Below are positions 8,583-17,223 of a stretch of DNA of 64,000 nucleotides, in pieces (position 1 is the stretch's first letter; each line of letters starts with the position of its first letter). Source of the DNA: Phaeobacter sp. 11ANDIMAR09 (GTDB lineage: Bacteria > Pseudomonadota > Alphaproteobacteria > Rhodobacterales > Rhodobacteraceae); NCBI RefSeq assembly GCF_001294455.1, contig NZ_LIKT01000021.1, positions 1-64,000 on the forward strand. Direction: 5' to 3'. The notes beneath the pieces were generated by a model. That model was given only the letters and a program-made list of their open reading frames with translations. It was not told the origin of the DNA and did not search any database. Made by a program: the position numbers and the translations under genes.

Positions 8583-8609
8583 GTGTCTCTCCCCCTCAAC
8601 TGTTGCCCG

Positions 8610-8660
8610 TTGGGGGTTTCACACCCCCAAACCCCCGTGGAATATTTGTGGAAAGATGAT
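8610..8660 (+). repeat. Composite intergenic element: GC hairpin plus GGAATATTTGTGG box
   Basis: A perfect 8-bp hairpin (TTGGGGGT / ACCCCCAA, 8610-8630) is followed by CCCCCGT and the box GGAATATTTGTGGAAAGATG (8639 on). The same two-part design recurs at 61993-62055. The box also has an inverted partner at 8795-8816, with which it could form a stem of about 20 bp around 134 bases of non-coding DNA. Confidence 0.6.
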
Positions 8661-8794
8661 GGGGGTTTTGCATCTTTTGGTTGAATATGTGCTATATTTG
8701 GCAGGCGGTACAGGCTGGAAAGCCGATGACCGCGAAAGGTGATGTCGTCCCTGCCCATTTGGCGAAGGCTTGGGGGTGGGGACGCATTTTCAAT

Positions 8795-8816
8795 ATCATC
8801 TTTCTCCAAATATTCC
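8795..8816 (-). repeat. Inverted copy of the GGAATATTTG box
   Basis: Read on the minus strand this is GGAATATTTGGAGAAAGATG, nearly identical to 8639-8658 in inverse orientation. On that strand it is preceded by GCCTCCGGCG, a variant leader different from the C-rich leader of the other copy. It lies between the stop of the acyl-CoA dehydrogenase and the GST start. Confidence 0.6.
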
Positions 8817-8862
8817 CGCCGGAGGCATCCCACGGTTGCCCTATGTGATACGGGGGGCTGGG

Positions 8863-10014
8863 TCACAGGGACCTCCCGATCAATTCTTTCATGATCTCAT
8901 TGGTGCCGCCATAGATGCGTTGCACGCGGGCGTCAGTCCACATTTCCGCGACCGCATATTCCTGCATGAATCCATAGCCACCGTGCATCTGCAGGCATTC
9001 GTCCAGCACCTCGCCCTGGGTGTCGGTGGTCCAGTATTTTGCCATCGCGGCTTTCTCGACGGTCAGTTCCCCTCTCAGGTGCTCCACCATGCATTCGTCA
9101 AGAAAGGCGCGGGCGACCTTGGTTTTGGTCAGGCATTCCACCAGTTTGAAGCGGGTGTTCTGAAACTGGGTCAGAGGGCCGCCAAAGGCCTCGCGCTCTT
9201 TGCAATAGTCTATTGTACGTGCAACGGCGCCTTCCATGGCGCCAACCGCGCCACAGGCGATGATCAGACGTTCCTGCGGCAGTTGCTGCATCATCTGATA
9301 AAAACCCTTGCCTTCTTCCTGGCCCAGGATGTTTTCCGGCGGGATCTCGACATTGTCAAAGAACAGCTCCGAGGTATCTGCTGCGTGCAAGCCGATCTTG
9401 TCTAGGTTACGCCCGCGCGAAAACCCTGCCGCCCCATCGGTTTCCAACGCAACCAGGGACACGCCTTTGGAGCCGAGGCTGGGGTCGGTCTTGGCTGCCA
9501 CTAGGATCAGATTGGCGTGCTGGCCATTGGTGATGAAAGTCTTTTGGCCGGACAGACGATAGGCATTGCCTTCGCGGACCGCCTTGGTCTTGATCCGCTG
9601 CACGTCCGAGCCTGTGGAGGGTTCGGTCATCGCCAGGGCACCGACCAACTCCCCCGTGATCATCTTGGGCAGCCAGCGAATTTTCTGCTCTTCGGTGCCG
9701 TATTGCAGGATGTAATGGGCAACGATGCCGGAATGGATGCCATGGCCCCAGCTGGCGAGATTGGCGCGGCTGGCCTCGATCAGGATCGCCGCCTCATGGC
9801 CGAAATCACCGCCGACGCCGCCGTATTCCTCGGGGATGGAGGGGCAGAGCAGGCCCAATGCGCCCGCTTCAGTCCAGGTTTCGCGCTCCATCATGCCCTG
9901 TTTGCGCCAGGTCTCGTATTTGGGCATCCATTCGTTGGTGATGAACTGCGCCGTCATATCGGCCAGCATCTGGTGCTCGTCAGTCATCCAGGCGGAACGC
10001 GTTTGGCTCGTCAT
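8863..10014 (-). CDS. Acyl-CoA dehydrogenase, long-chain (LCAD) type
   Basis: A 383-residue FAD-dependent acyl-CoA dehydrogenase catalysing the first oxidation of beta-oxidation. FAD and substrate signatures are visible ([12 protein letters not shown] near 129, [10 protein letters not shown]). The C-terminal [15 protein letters not shown] has Gly where MCAD-type enzymes have their catalytic Glu. The LCAD/isovaleryl-type base is instead present as the Glu of LPQERLIIA (about 243), and the terminal motif matches mammalian LCAD closely. A GGGAGAG ribosome site precedes the ATG. It belongs to the minus-strand fatty acid region but is separated from the GST/fadAJ operon by 280 non-coding bases. 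Confidence 0.92.
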   Translation of the reverse strand: MTSQTRSAWMTDEHQMLADMTAQFITNEWMPKYETWRKQGMMERETWTEAGALGLLCPSIPEEYGGVGGDFGHEAAILIEASRANLASWGHGIHSGIVAHYILQYGTEEQKIRWLPKMITGELVGALAMTEPSTGSDVQRIKTKAVREGNAYRLSGQKTFITNGQHANLILVAAKTDPSLGSKGVSLVALETDGAAGFSRGRNLDKIGLHAADTSELFFDNVEIPPENILGQEEGKGFYQMMQQLPQERLIIACGAVGAMEGAVARTIDYCKEREAFGGPLTQFQNTRFKLVECLTKTKVARAFLDECMVEHLRGELTVEKAAMAKYWTTDTQGEVLDECLQMHGGYGFMQEYAVAEMWTDARVQRIYGGTNEIMKELIGRSL

Positions 10015-10057
10015 ATCTCTCCCATTGCCCGTCTTGGCATACGCGCCTTTCGGGCCC

Positions 10058-10270
10058 TTATTTCTTGCGGTTCTCCAGCGCGCTGTTGAACAGGCGCAGC
10101 CGGTGGCCGAGGTTGTCTTGGTCCGTCACGCTGTCGAAATTCTCAAACAGAAATGACAGAGCTTCGCCTTCGTCCAATCCGGCCTCATGGGCAAAGCGCT
10201 TAAGCCTGCGATAGCCGTCTTCTGTCATCGCGACCGGAAAGCGGCGGGTGAGGCGGAAACGTTTTGGCAT
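10058..10270 (-). CDS. Small basic protein, possibly ribbon-helix-helix-like
   Basis: A 70-residue protein placed between the two acyl-CoA dehydrogenase genes. The ATG at 10270 follows AGGAGAACCC, a good ribosome site, which is why it is preferred over the further upstream in-frame ATG. The sequence begins [27 protein letters not shown], a basic strand followed by a helix as in RHH DNA-binding proteins, then an acidic middle and a charged tail. I know no named family. It may be a local regulator or an uncharacterised fatty-acid-associated protein. Confidence 0.65.
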   Translation of the reverse strand: MPKRFRLTRRFPVAMTEDGYRRLKRFAHEAGLDEGEALSFLFENFDSVTDQDNLGHRLRLFNSALENRKK

Positions 10271-10359
10271 GGGTTCTCCTTTGGCATTGCCTGTGAGCCC
10301 CCGGACCGGATAAGGCACCCCCTGTTTCCAGGGGAGGCCTTGTGGTTTTCCCAAATGGA

Positions 10360-12141
10360 TCAGAAGCTTGCCGCATCCAGAGCCATGACTGTATCCGCCC
10401 CTGTTTCAATCCGGGCCAGATGCAGTTTGGTGGCGGGCAGCCTCCGCGCCATATAGTACCGGCCGGTGGCAATCTTTGTCTCATAGAACGCCGCGTCAGA
10501 GGCCCCTGCGTCAAGCGCTTCGATGGCGGCTTTGCCCATCTTGGCCCACATCAGGCCCAAGCAGACATGACCAAACATATGCATGAAGTCATAGGAACCG
10601 GACAGGGCGTTGTTTGGATTTTTCATGCCATTTTGCATGAAATACATCGAGGCCGCCTGCAGATCCTTGGAGGCTGCTTTCAGGGGCTCGAGAAAGCCTT
10701 TGGCGTAATCTTCGCTCAGCTCGGCATTGTCCTTGCAGAAGGATTTAACCAGCTCAAAGAAGCCCATCAGATGCTTGCCGCCGTCCACGGCCAGCTTGCG
10801 ACCCACCAGATCCAGGGCCTGAACGCCATTGGCGCCTTCATAGATCTGGGCGATACGCGCGTCGCGGGTGTACTGGCTCATACCGTGCTCTTCGATATAG
10901 CCGTGACCACCAAAGACCTGCTGGGCCTTGACGGTCATGTCGTAGCCCTCATCCGAGAGGAAGCCTTTGATCACCGGGGTCAGCAGGGAGATCAGGCCGT
11001 CGGCGTCTTTGTTGCTGTCGCGATGCGCCTGGTCGATCATGGTGGAGCCCCAGAGCAGGAAGGCACGGCCACCTTCGACAAAGCTCTTTTGATCCATCAG
11101 CGAGCGGCGAATGTCAGGATGCACGATCAGCGGATCGGCGGGGCCGTCGGGGTTTTTCACGCCAGTCACGTCGCGGCCCTGCAGCCGGTCCTTGGCGTAT
11201 TCCACCGCGTTCTGATAGGCGGCTTCGGCCTGGCTCACGCCCTGCATGCCGACCCCCAGACGGGCCTCATTCATCATGGTGAACATGGCGCGCATGCCCT
11301 TGTGGGCATCGCCCAGCAGGTAGCCAGTGGCCTCGTCATAGTTCATCACACAGGTGGAATTGCCGTGGATGCCCATCTTTTTCTCGATATTGCCCACCGA
11401 GACACCATTGCGCGCGCCGGGGGTGCCATCCTCGTTGAGGGCGAATTTGGGTACGATAAAGAGCGAGACACCTTTGATGCCATCGGGGCCGCCAGGGATC
11501 TTGGCCAGCACCAGATGGATCACATTGTCAGACATGTCGTGGTCCCCGGCCGAGATAAAGATCTTCTGGCCCGAAACCTTGTAGCTGCCATCGTCCTGCG
11601 GCTCTGCTTTGGTGCGCATCAGACCCAGGTCGGTGCCGCAATGGGGCTCGGTCAGGTTCATGGTGCCGGTCCACTCGCAAGAGACCATTTTGGGAAGATA
11701 GGTGTCCTTCTGCTCATCGGTACCATGGGCCAGGATGGCCGCCGCCGCGCCATGGGTCAGGCCCTGATACATCACAAAGGCCTGGTTCGCCGAAGAGAAC
11801 ATCTCGCCCACTGCAGTGCCCAGCACATAGGGCATGTTCTGACCACCGTATTGCTCGGGCATGTCGAGACCGGTCCAGCCGCCTTCCTTGACCTGCTCAA
11901 AAGCCGCTTTGAAACCGGTGGGGGTATAGACCACTCCGTTTTCCAGACGGCAGCCTTCCTGATCACCCACCACGTTCAGCGGGTGCAAAACCTCGGAGCT
12001 GATCTTACCGGCCTCTTCCAGAATGGCGGCGGTGAAGTCGCGCTCCAGATCTGCGTAGCCGGGGGTGGCGGCATCCGAGACTTTCAACACGTCATGCAGG
12101 ATAAACTGGCTGTCTTTGGTGGGGGCTGTATAGACTGGCAT
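10360..12141 (-). CDS. Acyl-CoA dehydrogenase with C-terminal extension (FadE/DmdC-like, about 590 residues)
   Basis: A 593-residue enzyme of the long acyl-CoA dehydrogenase group that carries an extra C-terminal helical domain after the core; DmdC (3-methylmercaptopropionyl-CoA dehydrogenase) belongs to the same group. Visible motifs are [13 protein letters not shown] and [15 protein letters not shown] in the core, and the catalytic Glu in [20 protein letters not shown] near 440. The ATG at 12141 ([10 protein letters not shown]) follows GAGGACC and matches the family N-terminus better than the in-frame codon 8 residues upstream. Context with fadA/fadJ favours general fatty acid oxidation, but a DMSP-derived substrate cannot be excluded. 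It lies downstream of a MerR gene. Confidence 0.9.
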   Translation of the reverse strand: MPVYTAPTKDSQFILHDVLKVSDAATPGYADLERDFTAAILEEAGKISSEVLHPLNVVGDQEGCRLENGVVYTPTGFKAAFEQVKEGGWTGLDMPEQYGGQNMPYVLGTAVGEMFSSANQAFVMYQGLTHGAAAAILAHGTDEQKDTYLPKMVSCEWTGTMNLTEPHCGTDLGLMRTKAEPQDDGSYKVSGQKIFISAGDHDMSDNVIHLVLAKIPGGPDGIKGVSLFIVPKFALNEDGTPGARNGVSVGNIEKKMGIHGNSTCVMNYDEATGYLLGDAHKGMRAMFTMMNEARLGVGMQGVSQAEAAYQNAVEYAKDRLQGRDVTGVKNPDGPADPLIVHPDIRRSLMDQKSFVEGGRAFLLWGSTMIDQAHRDSNKDADGLISLLTPVIKGFLSDEGYDMTVKAQQVFGGHGYIEEHGMSQYTRDARIAQIYEGANGVQALDLVGRKLAVDGGKHLMGFFELVKSFCKDNAELSEDYAKGFLEPLKAASKDLQAASMYFMQNGMKNPNNALSGSYDFMHMFGHVCLGLMWAKMGKAAIEALDAGASDAAFYETKIATGRYYMARRLPATKLHLARIETGADTVMALDAASF

Positions 12142-12224
12142 CGGGGTCCTCGTTGGTAAAGACATCTTGTCTAGGTTGGTGCGCTGCCCAATCGGGCAGG
12201 GTCATTCGCAGGGCGGCAAGGGCG

Positions 12225-12647
12225 CTATTCGGCGGCCTTTTGTTCTGATTTCATCGAGGCGATGACTTTCTCGCCCCAGTTCAACTGGTCTTGAAGCTCT
12301 TCAATGGCTTCATTCAGCTCGTCCCGCTGGCGCACCATATCGGCCAGCCGGTCGCAGGCGATTTCATAGGTGCGCGACAGCTGGGTCACCTGCTGGTCAC
12401 CGATATGATAGAGATCCAGAAGCTGACGGATCTCTTCCAGGCTGAAGCCAAAGCGCTTGCCGCGCAGGATCAGCTTGAGCCTGGCGCTGTCACGTTTGGT
12501 GAACAGGCGTTTCTGGCCATCGCGATGCGGAAACAACAGCTCCTTTGCCTCGTAAAAGCGCAGGGTGCGGGGCGTGACGCCAAAGGCATCACACATTTCG
12601 CGGATCGATCTTGTCTCTTCTTCTGTCATTTCTGTCATCGTCGTCAC
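12225..12647 (-). CDS. MerR-family transcriptional regulator (LiuR-like)
   Basis: A 140-residue regulator. The N-terminal winged helix carries the MerR signature VTPRTLRFYEAKELLFPHRDGQKRLF (written here in shortened form: TPRTLRFYE, then a basic wing), followed by a long coiled-coil dimerisation helix (about 85-130) and no cysteine cluster. It therefore probably senses an organic ligand such as an acyl-CoA rather than a metal. It lies immediately upstream of, and in the same direction as, the 593-residue acyl-CoA dehydrogenase, as LiuR/PsrA-type regulators of acyl-CoA catabolism often do. Two operator-like palindromes lie 79-124 bases upstream. Confidence 0.9.
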   Translation of the reverse strand: MTTMTEMTEEETRSIREMCDAFGVTPRTLRFYEAKELLFPHRDGQKRLFTKRDSARLKLILRGKRFGFSLEEIRQLLDLYHIGDQQVTQLSRTYEIACDRLADMVRQRDELNEAIEELQDQLNWGEKVIASMKSEQKAAE

Positions 12648-12725
12648 TCTTTGTCGGCCATGGGTCAGCAGTGTTCAGGTTGTGAACCCAAGCTGGGACG
12701 GTCTGGATGGTTTTACAACAGCATC

Positions 12726-12746
12726 TTGACGTTGACGTAAGCGGAA
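12726..12746 (-). promoter_or_regulatory. LiuR-like operator candidate
   Basis: The sequence TTGACGTTGACGTAAGCGGA contains two ACGT cores two bases apart, resembling the ACGT-rich sites described for LiuR-type MerR regulators of acyl-CoA breakdown. It lies about 80 bases upstream of the MerR start, which fits autoregulation. Confidence 0.45.
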
Positions 12747-12751
12747 CGCGG

Positions 12752-12771
12752 CGTCACTTTTGAAAGTGACG
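12752..12771. promoter_or_regulatory. 20-bp palindrome, operator candidate
   Basis: CGTCACTTTTGAAAGTGACG has two perfect 9-bp arms around a TG centre, with no T-run on either side, so it is not a terminator. It lies 5 bases from the ACGT-type site in the promoter region of the first MerR gene. Confidence 0.5.
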
Positions 12772-12935
12772 TAGCTGCCGGCGGTTTTTCCCCGGATTTA
12801 CGGGCAACGGACCTTGGGGGTGGCAGGGGGGCTCTGCGATTAATAGAGCAGCGGCCGGGTGCAGTTTCGGATGTAGACTTTGAAGGTTCCGGCCGTGACA
12901 AGCTGGCCGAAGGACAGCAAAATGAGGGGCGAGAC

Positions 12936-12977
12936 AAAAGGAAATGGCCCATCCTGCGCAGGCAGAATGGGCCATTT
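12936..12977 (-). terminator. Intrinsic terminator of the second MerR gene
   Basis: An 11-bp stem AAATGGCCCAT / ATGGGCCATTT spans 12942-12976. On the minus strand it is followed by TTCCTTTTG. It lies 25 bases downstream of the MerR stop. Confidence 0.8.
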
Positions 12978-13001
12978 TAAATGTCTTGTTGGGTATTTTG
13001 T

Positions 13002-13370
13002 CTACTTCAAAAGGCTCTGTGTCGTTGCGCGCAGGCTGCCCAGTTCATCCAGTGCTTCGTCCAATTGTTCGCGCTGCTGCTGCAGCTCTCCCATCTGACG
13101 ATCGGCCATCTCAATAAAGGCCTGCATCTGGGCCTGGTTGCCCTCGTTTTCGTAAATTAACAGCCACTGCCGAATTTCTTCCAGCTGAAAGCCGAATCTG
13201 CGGCCCCGCAGAATCAGCTTCATTCGCGCCCGTTCCCGAGCGCCGTAAAACCGGGACCGCCCTTCGCGGTCAGGTTTCAGCAGTTCGATATACTCATAAT
13301 AACGCAAGGTTCGCGGCGTCACGTCGAACGCCGAACACATTTCCTTGAATGACAATCTTGCTTCGGTCAT
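13002..13370 (-). CDS. MerR-family transcriptional regulator (second copy)
   Basis: A 122-residue MerR protein, paralogous to the one at 12225-12647: the same FDVTPRTLRYYEYIELLKPDREG helix-turn-helix/wing order and the same LILRGRRFGFQLEEIRQ linker, then a Gln/Glu-rich coiled coil. It lacks metal-binding cysteines. It is divergent from the thioesterase pair at 13499-14433 and separated from it by a promoter region with a TGCACT-N10-AGTGCA palindrome, so those genes are likely targets. It is closed by a strong terminator and so is not co-transcribed with the first MerR gene. Confidence 0.9.
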   Translation of the reverse strand: MTEARLSFKEMCSAFDVTPRTLRYYEYIELLKPDREGRSRFYGARERARMKLILRGRRFGFQLEEIRQWLLIYENEGNQAQMQAFIEMADRQMGELQQQREQLDEALDELGSLRATTQSLLK

Positions 13371-13396
13371 CCATCATCTCCCTCGCGCGCAACCTA

Positions 13397-13418
13397 TGCA
13401 CTTGAATTGGCCAGTGCA
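13397..13418. promoter_or_regulatory. TGCACT-N10-AGTGCA inverted repeat, operator candidate
   Basis: A perfect 6-bp inverted repeat with a 10-base spacer, located in the 128-base divergent region between the second MerR gene and the thioesterases. Its inner TTGAAT could be a -35 element, which is the arrangement MerR proteins use. Confidence 0.45.
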
Positions 13419-13498
13419 ACCACCCAGCGTGTTGTGGGCTTGCTCTTTGTTCCGGGCGGGGCCACAAATAGGCCCAGGTCACAACAGGACACAGCCAT

Positions 13499-13921
13499 AT
13501 GGCAGATAAGACAAAACTCGCCCGCCAGTTCATTCAGGCCATTCCCCATGCCAATGAGCTGGGACTGGTACTGGAAGAGATCGGCGATGGGGTCGCCCGT
13601 ATTTCAATGCCTTACGACAAAAAGCTCGTTGGGGATCCGAAAAGCGGCGTTGTTGCCGGCGGGGCGGTCTCTGCCTTGATGGATACCTGCTGCGGCGCGG
13701 CTGTGATGTGTCACCCGGATGCCCCCGGCGGGACCGCGACAATTGATCTGCGGATTGATTACATGCGCGCGGCCACCCCGGGCCAGACCATCACCACCCG
13801 CGCCACCTGCCATCACATCACCCGCAATGTCGCCTTTGTGCGCGCGGTTGCGATGGATGATGATACCGACCGGCCCGTGGCTACGGCCTCCGGCGCCTTT
13901 ACAGTGGAGAATGGATTTTGA
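13499..13921 (+). CDS. PaaI-family (hotdog-fold) thioesterase
   Basis: A 140-residue hotdog thioesterase. The family core is visible: VVAGGAVSALMDTCCGAAVM (about 51-70; the G-A/V-x-x-L-x-D helix carrying the catalytic Asp) followed by ATIDLRIDYMRAATPG. It hydrolyses acyl-CoA or aryl-CoA thioesters in the cytosol. It is the first gene of a two-gene unit; its TGA overlaps the next start (TTGA). Neighbouring beta-oxidation genes and the divergent MerR gene suggest a role in recycling CoA from dead-end acyl-CoAs. Confidence 0.85.
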   Translation: MADKTKLARQFIQAIPHANELGLVLEEIGDGVARISMPYDKKLVGDPKSGVVAGGAVSALMDTCCGAAVMCHPDAPGGTATIDLRIDYMRAATPGQTITTRATCHHITRNVAFVRAVAMDDDTDRPVATASGAFTVENGF

Positions 13922-14433
13922 GCCGTCCCCGTCCAGAACATATCCAGGTGGTGAAACAGCGCCGTGATGCGGCGCTGAATGCGCTGCTCGATTCGGTGCC
14001 TTACATCCAATTCCTGAATGTCACCTTTGACCGGCGCGGCGATGAGCTGACGGCGCAGCTGAATTTCAGCGAAAAACACATCGGCAACCCCTTTCTGCCC
14101 GCCATCCATGGCGGGGTCACAGCGGCCTTTCTGGAGATCACCGCAATGATCTCGCTGAACTGGTCGCATCTGTGGGAACGCATTGAGAGCGGTGCGCTGG
14201 ACCCGGAGGAAATGGCCAAGGGCATTCTGCCACGTCAGCCCAAGACCATCGACTTTACCGTCGATTACCTGCGTTCCGGCCTGCCGCGCGATGCCTATGC
14301 CCGCGCCACCATCAGCCGCGCCGGACGGCGCTATGCGTCGGTCCATGTCGAGGCCTGGCAGGATCACAAGGACAAGCTTTTTGCCCAGGGATCAGGCCAT
14401 TTCCTGATGCCGCAGGATGACGACAAGAGCTGA
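13918..14433 (+). CDS. Second PaaI-like thioesterase
   Basis: A 171-residue hotdog protein, translationally coupled to the preceding thioesterase through a TTG start that overlaps its TGA. The core IHGGVTAAFLEITAMISL (about 62-79) and TIDFTVDYLRSGLPRDAYARATI match the family. In the catalytic helix the usual Asp position is occupied by Glu (FLEIT), an accepted alternative in hotdog enzymes. Adjacent paralogous hotdog genes may form a heteromeric enzyme. TTG initiation is inferred because no ATG or GTG lies near the family N-terminus. Confidence 0.8.
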   Translation: MSRPRPEHIQVVKQRRDAALNALLDSVPYIQFLNVTFDRRGDELTAQLNFSEKHIGNPFLPAIHGGVTAAFLEITAMISLNWSHLWERIESGALDPEEMAKGILPRQPKTIDFTVDYLRSGLPRDAYARATISRAGRRYASVHVEAWQDHKDKLFAQGSGHFLMPQDDDKS

Positions 14434-14499
14434 GCCGGCCTAAATCCCTGACCCCCTGGATCCTTAAGGGGCAGGGGGGAAACAGAAAGAGACGCGCCC

Positions 14500-15819
14500 A
14501 TGGCCGAGATGCAGGCAGAGATCACCCATGCGCGGGTGCTCAAGATCGCTGTGCCGATTGTGCTGTCCAATGCGACCGTGCCGATCTTGGGGGCGGTGGA
14601 TACGGGCGTCGTAGGGCAGATGGGCACCGCTGCGCCGATTGGCGCCGTTGGCATCGGCGCGGTGATCCTGGCGACGATCTATTTTATCTTTGGCTTTCTG
14701 CGCATGGGCACCACCGGGCTGGTGGCGCAGGCCCGCGGCGCCGGGGAGGTGGCTGAAACCGGCGCATTGCTGATGCGGGGCATTCTGCTGGCTGCGGCTG
14801 CGGGCGTCACGTTTATCCTGTTGCAGGGGCTGTTGTTCTGGGGCGCTTTTCAATTGGCCCCCACCAGCGCCGAGGTGGAAACTCTGGCGCGCAGCTACCT
14901 GCAGATCCGGATCTGGGGCGCCCCTGCCACCATTGCGCTTTATGCGGTGACGGGCTGGCTGATCGCGGTGGAAAACACCCGTGGCGTTTTTGTGCTGCAG
15001 ATCTGGATGAATGGGCTCAATATCATTCTGGATCTGTGGTTTGTGCTGGGGCTTGGTTGGGGCGTCGAGGGCGTCGCCATTGCCACCCTGATCGCAGAGT
15101 GGAGCGGCGTGTTGTTGGGGCTCTGGCTGTGTCGCGCCGCTTTTGCGGGCAGGCAGTGGTGCGATTGGCCTCGGGTCTTTGATCCGGTGCGCATTCGCCG
15201 TACGGCGCAGGTCAATGGCGATATCATGGTGCGCTCGGTTCTGCTGACGGGTTCCTTCACCACCTTTCTCTTTATCGGCGCTAAGTTTGGCGATGTCACT
15301 CTGGCGGCCAATCAGGTGCTGTTGCAATTTGTCGAGATCACCGCCTTTGCGCTGGATGGGTTTGCCTTTTCGGCGGAGGCGCTGGTGGGCGCCGCGATCG
15401 GCGCCAAGAACCGGGCTAACCTGCGTCGCGCCGCCTGGATATCCGCGCAATGGGGCCTGGGCTGTGCGGTGCTTCTGGCCGCAGGATTTGCCCTTGGCGG
15501 CCCCTACCTGATTGATCTGATGGCCAAATCACCCGAGGTCAGGCTAGAGGCTCGCGACTATCTGATCTGGGCGGCGGCGCTGCCGATTATCTCATTGGCG
15601 AGCTATATGTATGATGGCATCTATATCGGCGCCACCTGGACCCGCGACATGCGGATGGCGATGATGCAATCAGTGGCGATCTACGTGCTGGCGCTGGTGG
15701 CCTTGGTGCCGCTTATGGGCAATCACGGGCTCTGGGTGGCGCTGGTTGTGCTGAATGTGGCGCGCGGCGTGACGCTGGGGCTGCGTTACCCACGGCTGGA
15801 AGCCGGGATAGCGCACTAG
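14500..15819 (+). CDS. MATE-family multidrug/toxin exporter (DinF-type)
   Basis: A 439-residue integral membrane protein with about 12 hydrophobic helices in two related halves. The first contains VLSNATVPILGAVDTGVVG (about 23-41) and the second VNGDIMVRSVLLTGSFTTFLF (about 236 on), as in DinF/NorM-type exporters that expel cationic compounds using H+ or Na+. It begins 66 bases after the thioesterase pair on the same strand and could be read through from it. It ends 7 bases from the convergent ArsC-like gene. Substrate unknown. Confidence 0.9.
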   Translation: MAEMQAEITHARVLKIAVPIVLSNATVPILGAVDTGVVGQMGTAAPIGAVGIGAVILATIYFIFGFLRMGTTGLVAQARGAGEVAETGALLMRGILLAAAAGVTFILLQGLLFWGAFQLAPTSAEVETLARSYLQIRIWGAPATIALYAVTGWLIAVENTRGVFVLQIWMNGLNIILDLWFVLGLGWGVEGVAIATLIAEWSGVLLGLWLCRAAFAGRQWCDWPRVFDPVRIRRTAQVNGDIMVRSVLLTGSFTTFLFIGAKFGDVTLAANQVLLQFVEITAFALDGFAFSAEALVGAAIGAKNRANLRRAAWISAQWGLGCAVLLAAGFALGGPYLIDLMAKSPEVRLEARDYLIWAAALPIISLASYMYDGIYIGATWTRDMRMAMMQSVAIYVLALVALVPLMGNHGLWVALVVLNVARGVTLGLRYPRLEAGIAH

Positions 15820-15826
15820 TTTGCTT

Positions 15827-16168
15827 TCACAGCAGCGCTGCAAACGCCTCGGTTGGGCGGCCAATCACGACCCTGTCGCCTTTGATGGCGAGGGGGCGCT
15901 CAATCAAGATGGGATGCGCCACCATAGCCGCCAGCAGATCCGCCTCAAGGCTGTCTTTTTGCAGACCGAGCTCCGTAAAGATCTTTTCGCCGCTGCGCAT
16001 CATCTGGATCACCGGCAGGCCAAGGGCGGCCTGTAGGGTTTGCAACTCCTCCAGGCTGGGGGTGTCTTGCAGATAGAGCCGGAGCTCTGGCGTGACGCCC
16101 TTTTCCTCAAACAGCGCCAGCCCGGCGCGGGATTTGGAGCAGCGCGGATTGTGCCAATAGGTGATCAT
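15827..16168 (-). CDS. ArsC/YfgD-like reductase (thioredoxin fold)
   Basis: A 113-residue protein of the ArsC family. The N-terminal NPRCSKSR (Cys9) is the typical YfgD/ArsC active-site loop, followed by the middle RxY/L-L region and a C-terminal [18 protein letters not shown] block carrying the conserved Arg-Pro. It could reduce arsenate with glutathione/glutaredoxin, but YfgD-type members often lack a proven arsenate role and there are no other ars genes nearby. Its ATG overlaps the pyrD stop by 4 bases, making it the last gene of that operon. Confidence 0.8.
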   Translation of the reverse strand: MITYWHNPRCSKSRAGLALFEEKGVTPELRLYLQDTPSLEELQTLQAALGLPVIQMMRSGEKIFTELGLQKDSLEADLLAAMVAHPILIERPLAIKGDRVVIGRPTEAFAALL

Positions 16169-17223
16169 AGCCAGTCCCCACGTTTGGAGCCGACGGCGGC
16201 GGCAACCGTGTCAAAACCGTCGCGGGCCAGCAAGCCGTCCAGCTCCTGCGCGATCTCAGCCCCCAGCGACAGACCGCCATAGACCATGGCGGTATAAAGC
16301 TGCACCGCCGAGGCCCCGGCGCAGATCTTGGCATAGGCCTGTTTTGCATCTGAGATGCCGCCAACGCCGACCAGCGGCACCTTGCCGTCCAACAGTTCGG
16401 AGAGCTGCGCAAGCACGCGGGTGGATTTTTCAAACAGCGGTGCACCCGACAGCCCACCAGTCTCGTCACGGTGGGCGCTTTGCAGCCCGTCCCGCGACAG
16501 GGTGGTATTGGTAGCAATCACCGCATCAATGCCGGTTTCCAGCGTTACGGCGGCGATGTCTTCGATGCCTGCCCGATCCAGATCAGGAGCGATCTTTAGG
16601 AAAACCGGCACGCGTTTTGCCAGACCATCACGGGTCTCGATGACGCCACTCAGCAGCGCCGACAGCGCCGCCTTTCCCTGCAGATCCCGCAGTTTTTCGG
16701 TATTGGGCGATGATACATTGACGGTGGCAAAATCCAAATGCGCGCCGCAATGGGCCAGTACGCGGGCAAAATCCGCCGCGCGGTCGTCGCTGTCCTTATT
16801 GGCGCCAAGGTTCAACCCGATGACCGCATCCTTGGGACGCTGTGCCAGACGAGCGGCAATGACCTCCATGCCCTCATTGTTAAAGCCAAACCGGTTGATT
16901 GCCGCCTTGTCTTCGCTCAGGCGGAACAGACGCGGTTTTGGGTTTCCGGGCTGCGGGCGCGGCGTGGCAGCGCCCACCTCGATAAAGCCAAAGCCGGCCT
17001 GCGACAGCGGGTGCAGCGCTTCGGCATTCTTGTCAAAGCCCGCCGCCAGACCAACCGGGTTGGGCAATTGTATGCCTGCAATCTCGCAGCGCAGTCGCGG
17101 CGATGTCACCGGGCCGGGTGTCGGCGCCAGACCCGAGGTCAGCGCCTTGATCGACAGGCCGTGGGCCAGTTCGGGATCTACTTGGTGTAGCGCCTTGAGC
17201 GCCAGTTTTTCGGTTAGTTTCAT
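16165..17223 (-). CDS. pyrD: Dihydroorotate dehydrogenase (quinone), class 2
   Basis: A 352-residue, membrane-associated flavoenzyme of pyrimidine synthesis that oxidises dihydroorotate and passes electrons to quinone. Class 2 is indicated by the N-terminal helical extension, by [19 protein letters not shown] and [11 protein letters not shown], and by the catalytic Ser in [15 protein letters not shown] (about 175). The C-terminal FMN-phosphate loop is also present ([12 protein letters not shown]...[15 protein letters not shown]). It is coupled by 4-base overlaps to the DUF1330 gene upstream and the ArsC-like gene downstream. Confidence 0.95.
   Translation of the reverse strand: MKLTEKLALKALHQVDPELAHGLSIKALTSGLAPTPGPVTSPRLRCEIAGIQLPNPVGLAAGFDKNAEALHPLSQAGFGFIEVGAATPRPQPGNPKPRLFRLSEDKAAINRFGFNNEGMEVIAARLAQRPKDAVIGLNLGANKDSDDRAADFARVLAHCGAHLDFATVNVSSPNTEKLRDLQGKAALSALLSGVIETRDGLAKRVPVFLKIAPDLDRAGIEDIAAVTLETGIDAVIATNTTLSRDGLQSAHRDETGGLSGAPLFEKSTRVLAQLSELLDGKVPLVGVGGISDAKQAYAKICAGASAVQLYTAMVYGGLSLGAEIAQELDGLLARDGFDTVAAAVGSKRGDWL

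Larger units (their letters stand above)
12648..13001. other. 354-base non-coding stretch between two MerR genes
   Basis: It holds the probable promoter and operators of the first MerR gene (12726-12771) and the terminator of the second MerR gene (12936-12977). The remaining sequence shows GC-rich filler without a convincing reading frame. Confidence 0.6.

Noticed and set aside
8579-8866. A 95-codon open frame on the minus strand between the GST and acyl-CoA dehydrogenase genes
   Set aside because: It is made of the inverted intergenic boxes and hairpin, and overlaps the start region of the GST gene; the composition does not look coding.
10342-12159. A 605-codon open frame on the plus strand
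   Set aside because: It lies fully antisense to the 593-residue acyl-CoA dehydrogenase, is rich in His/Gly/Gln as expected for a shadow of high-GC coding DNA, and shows no family motif.
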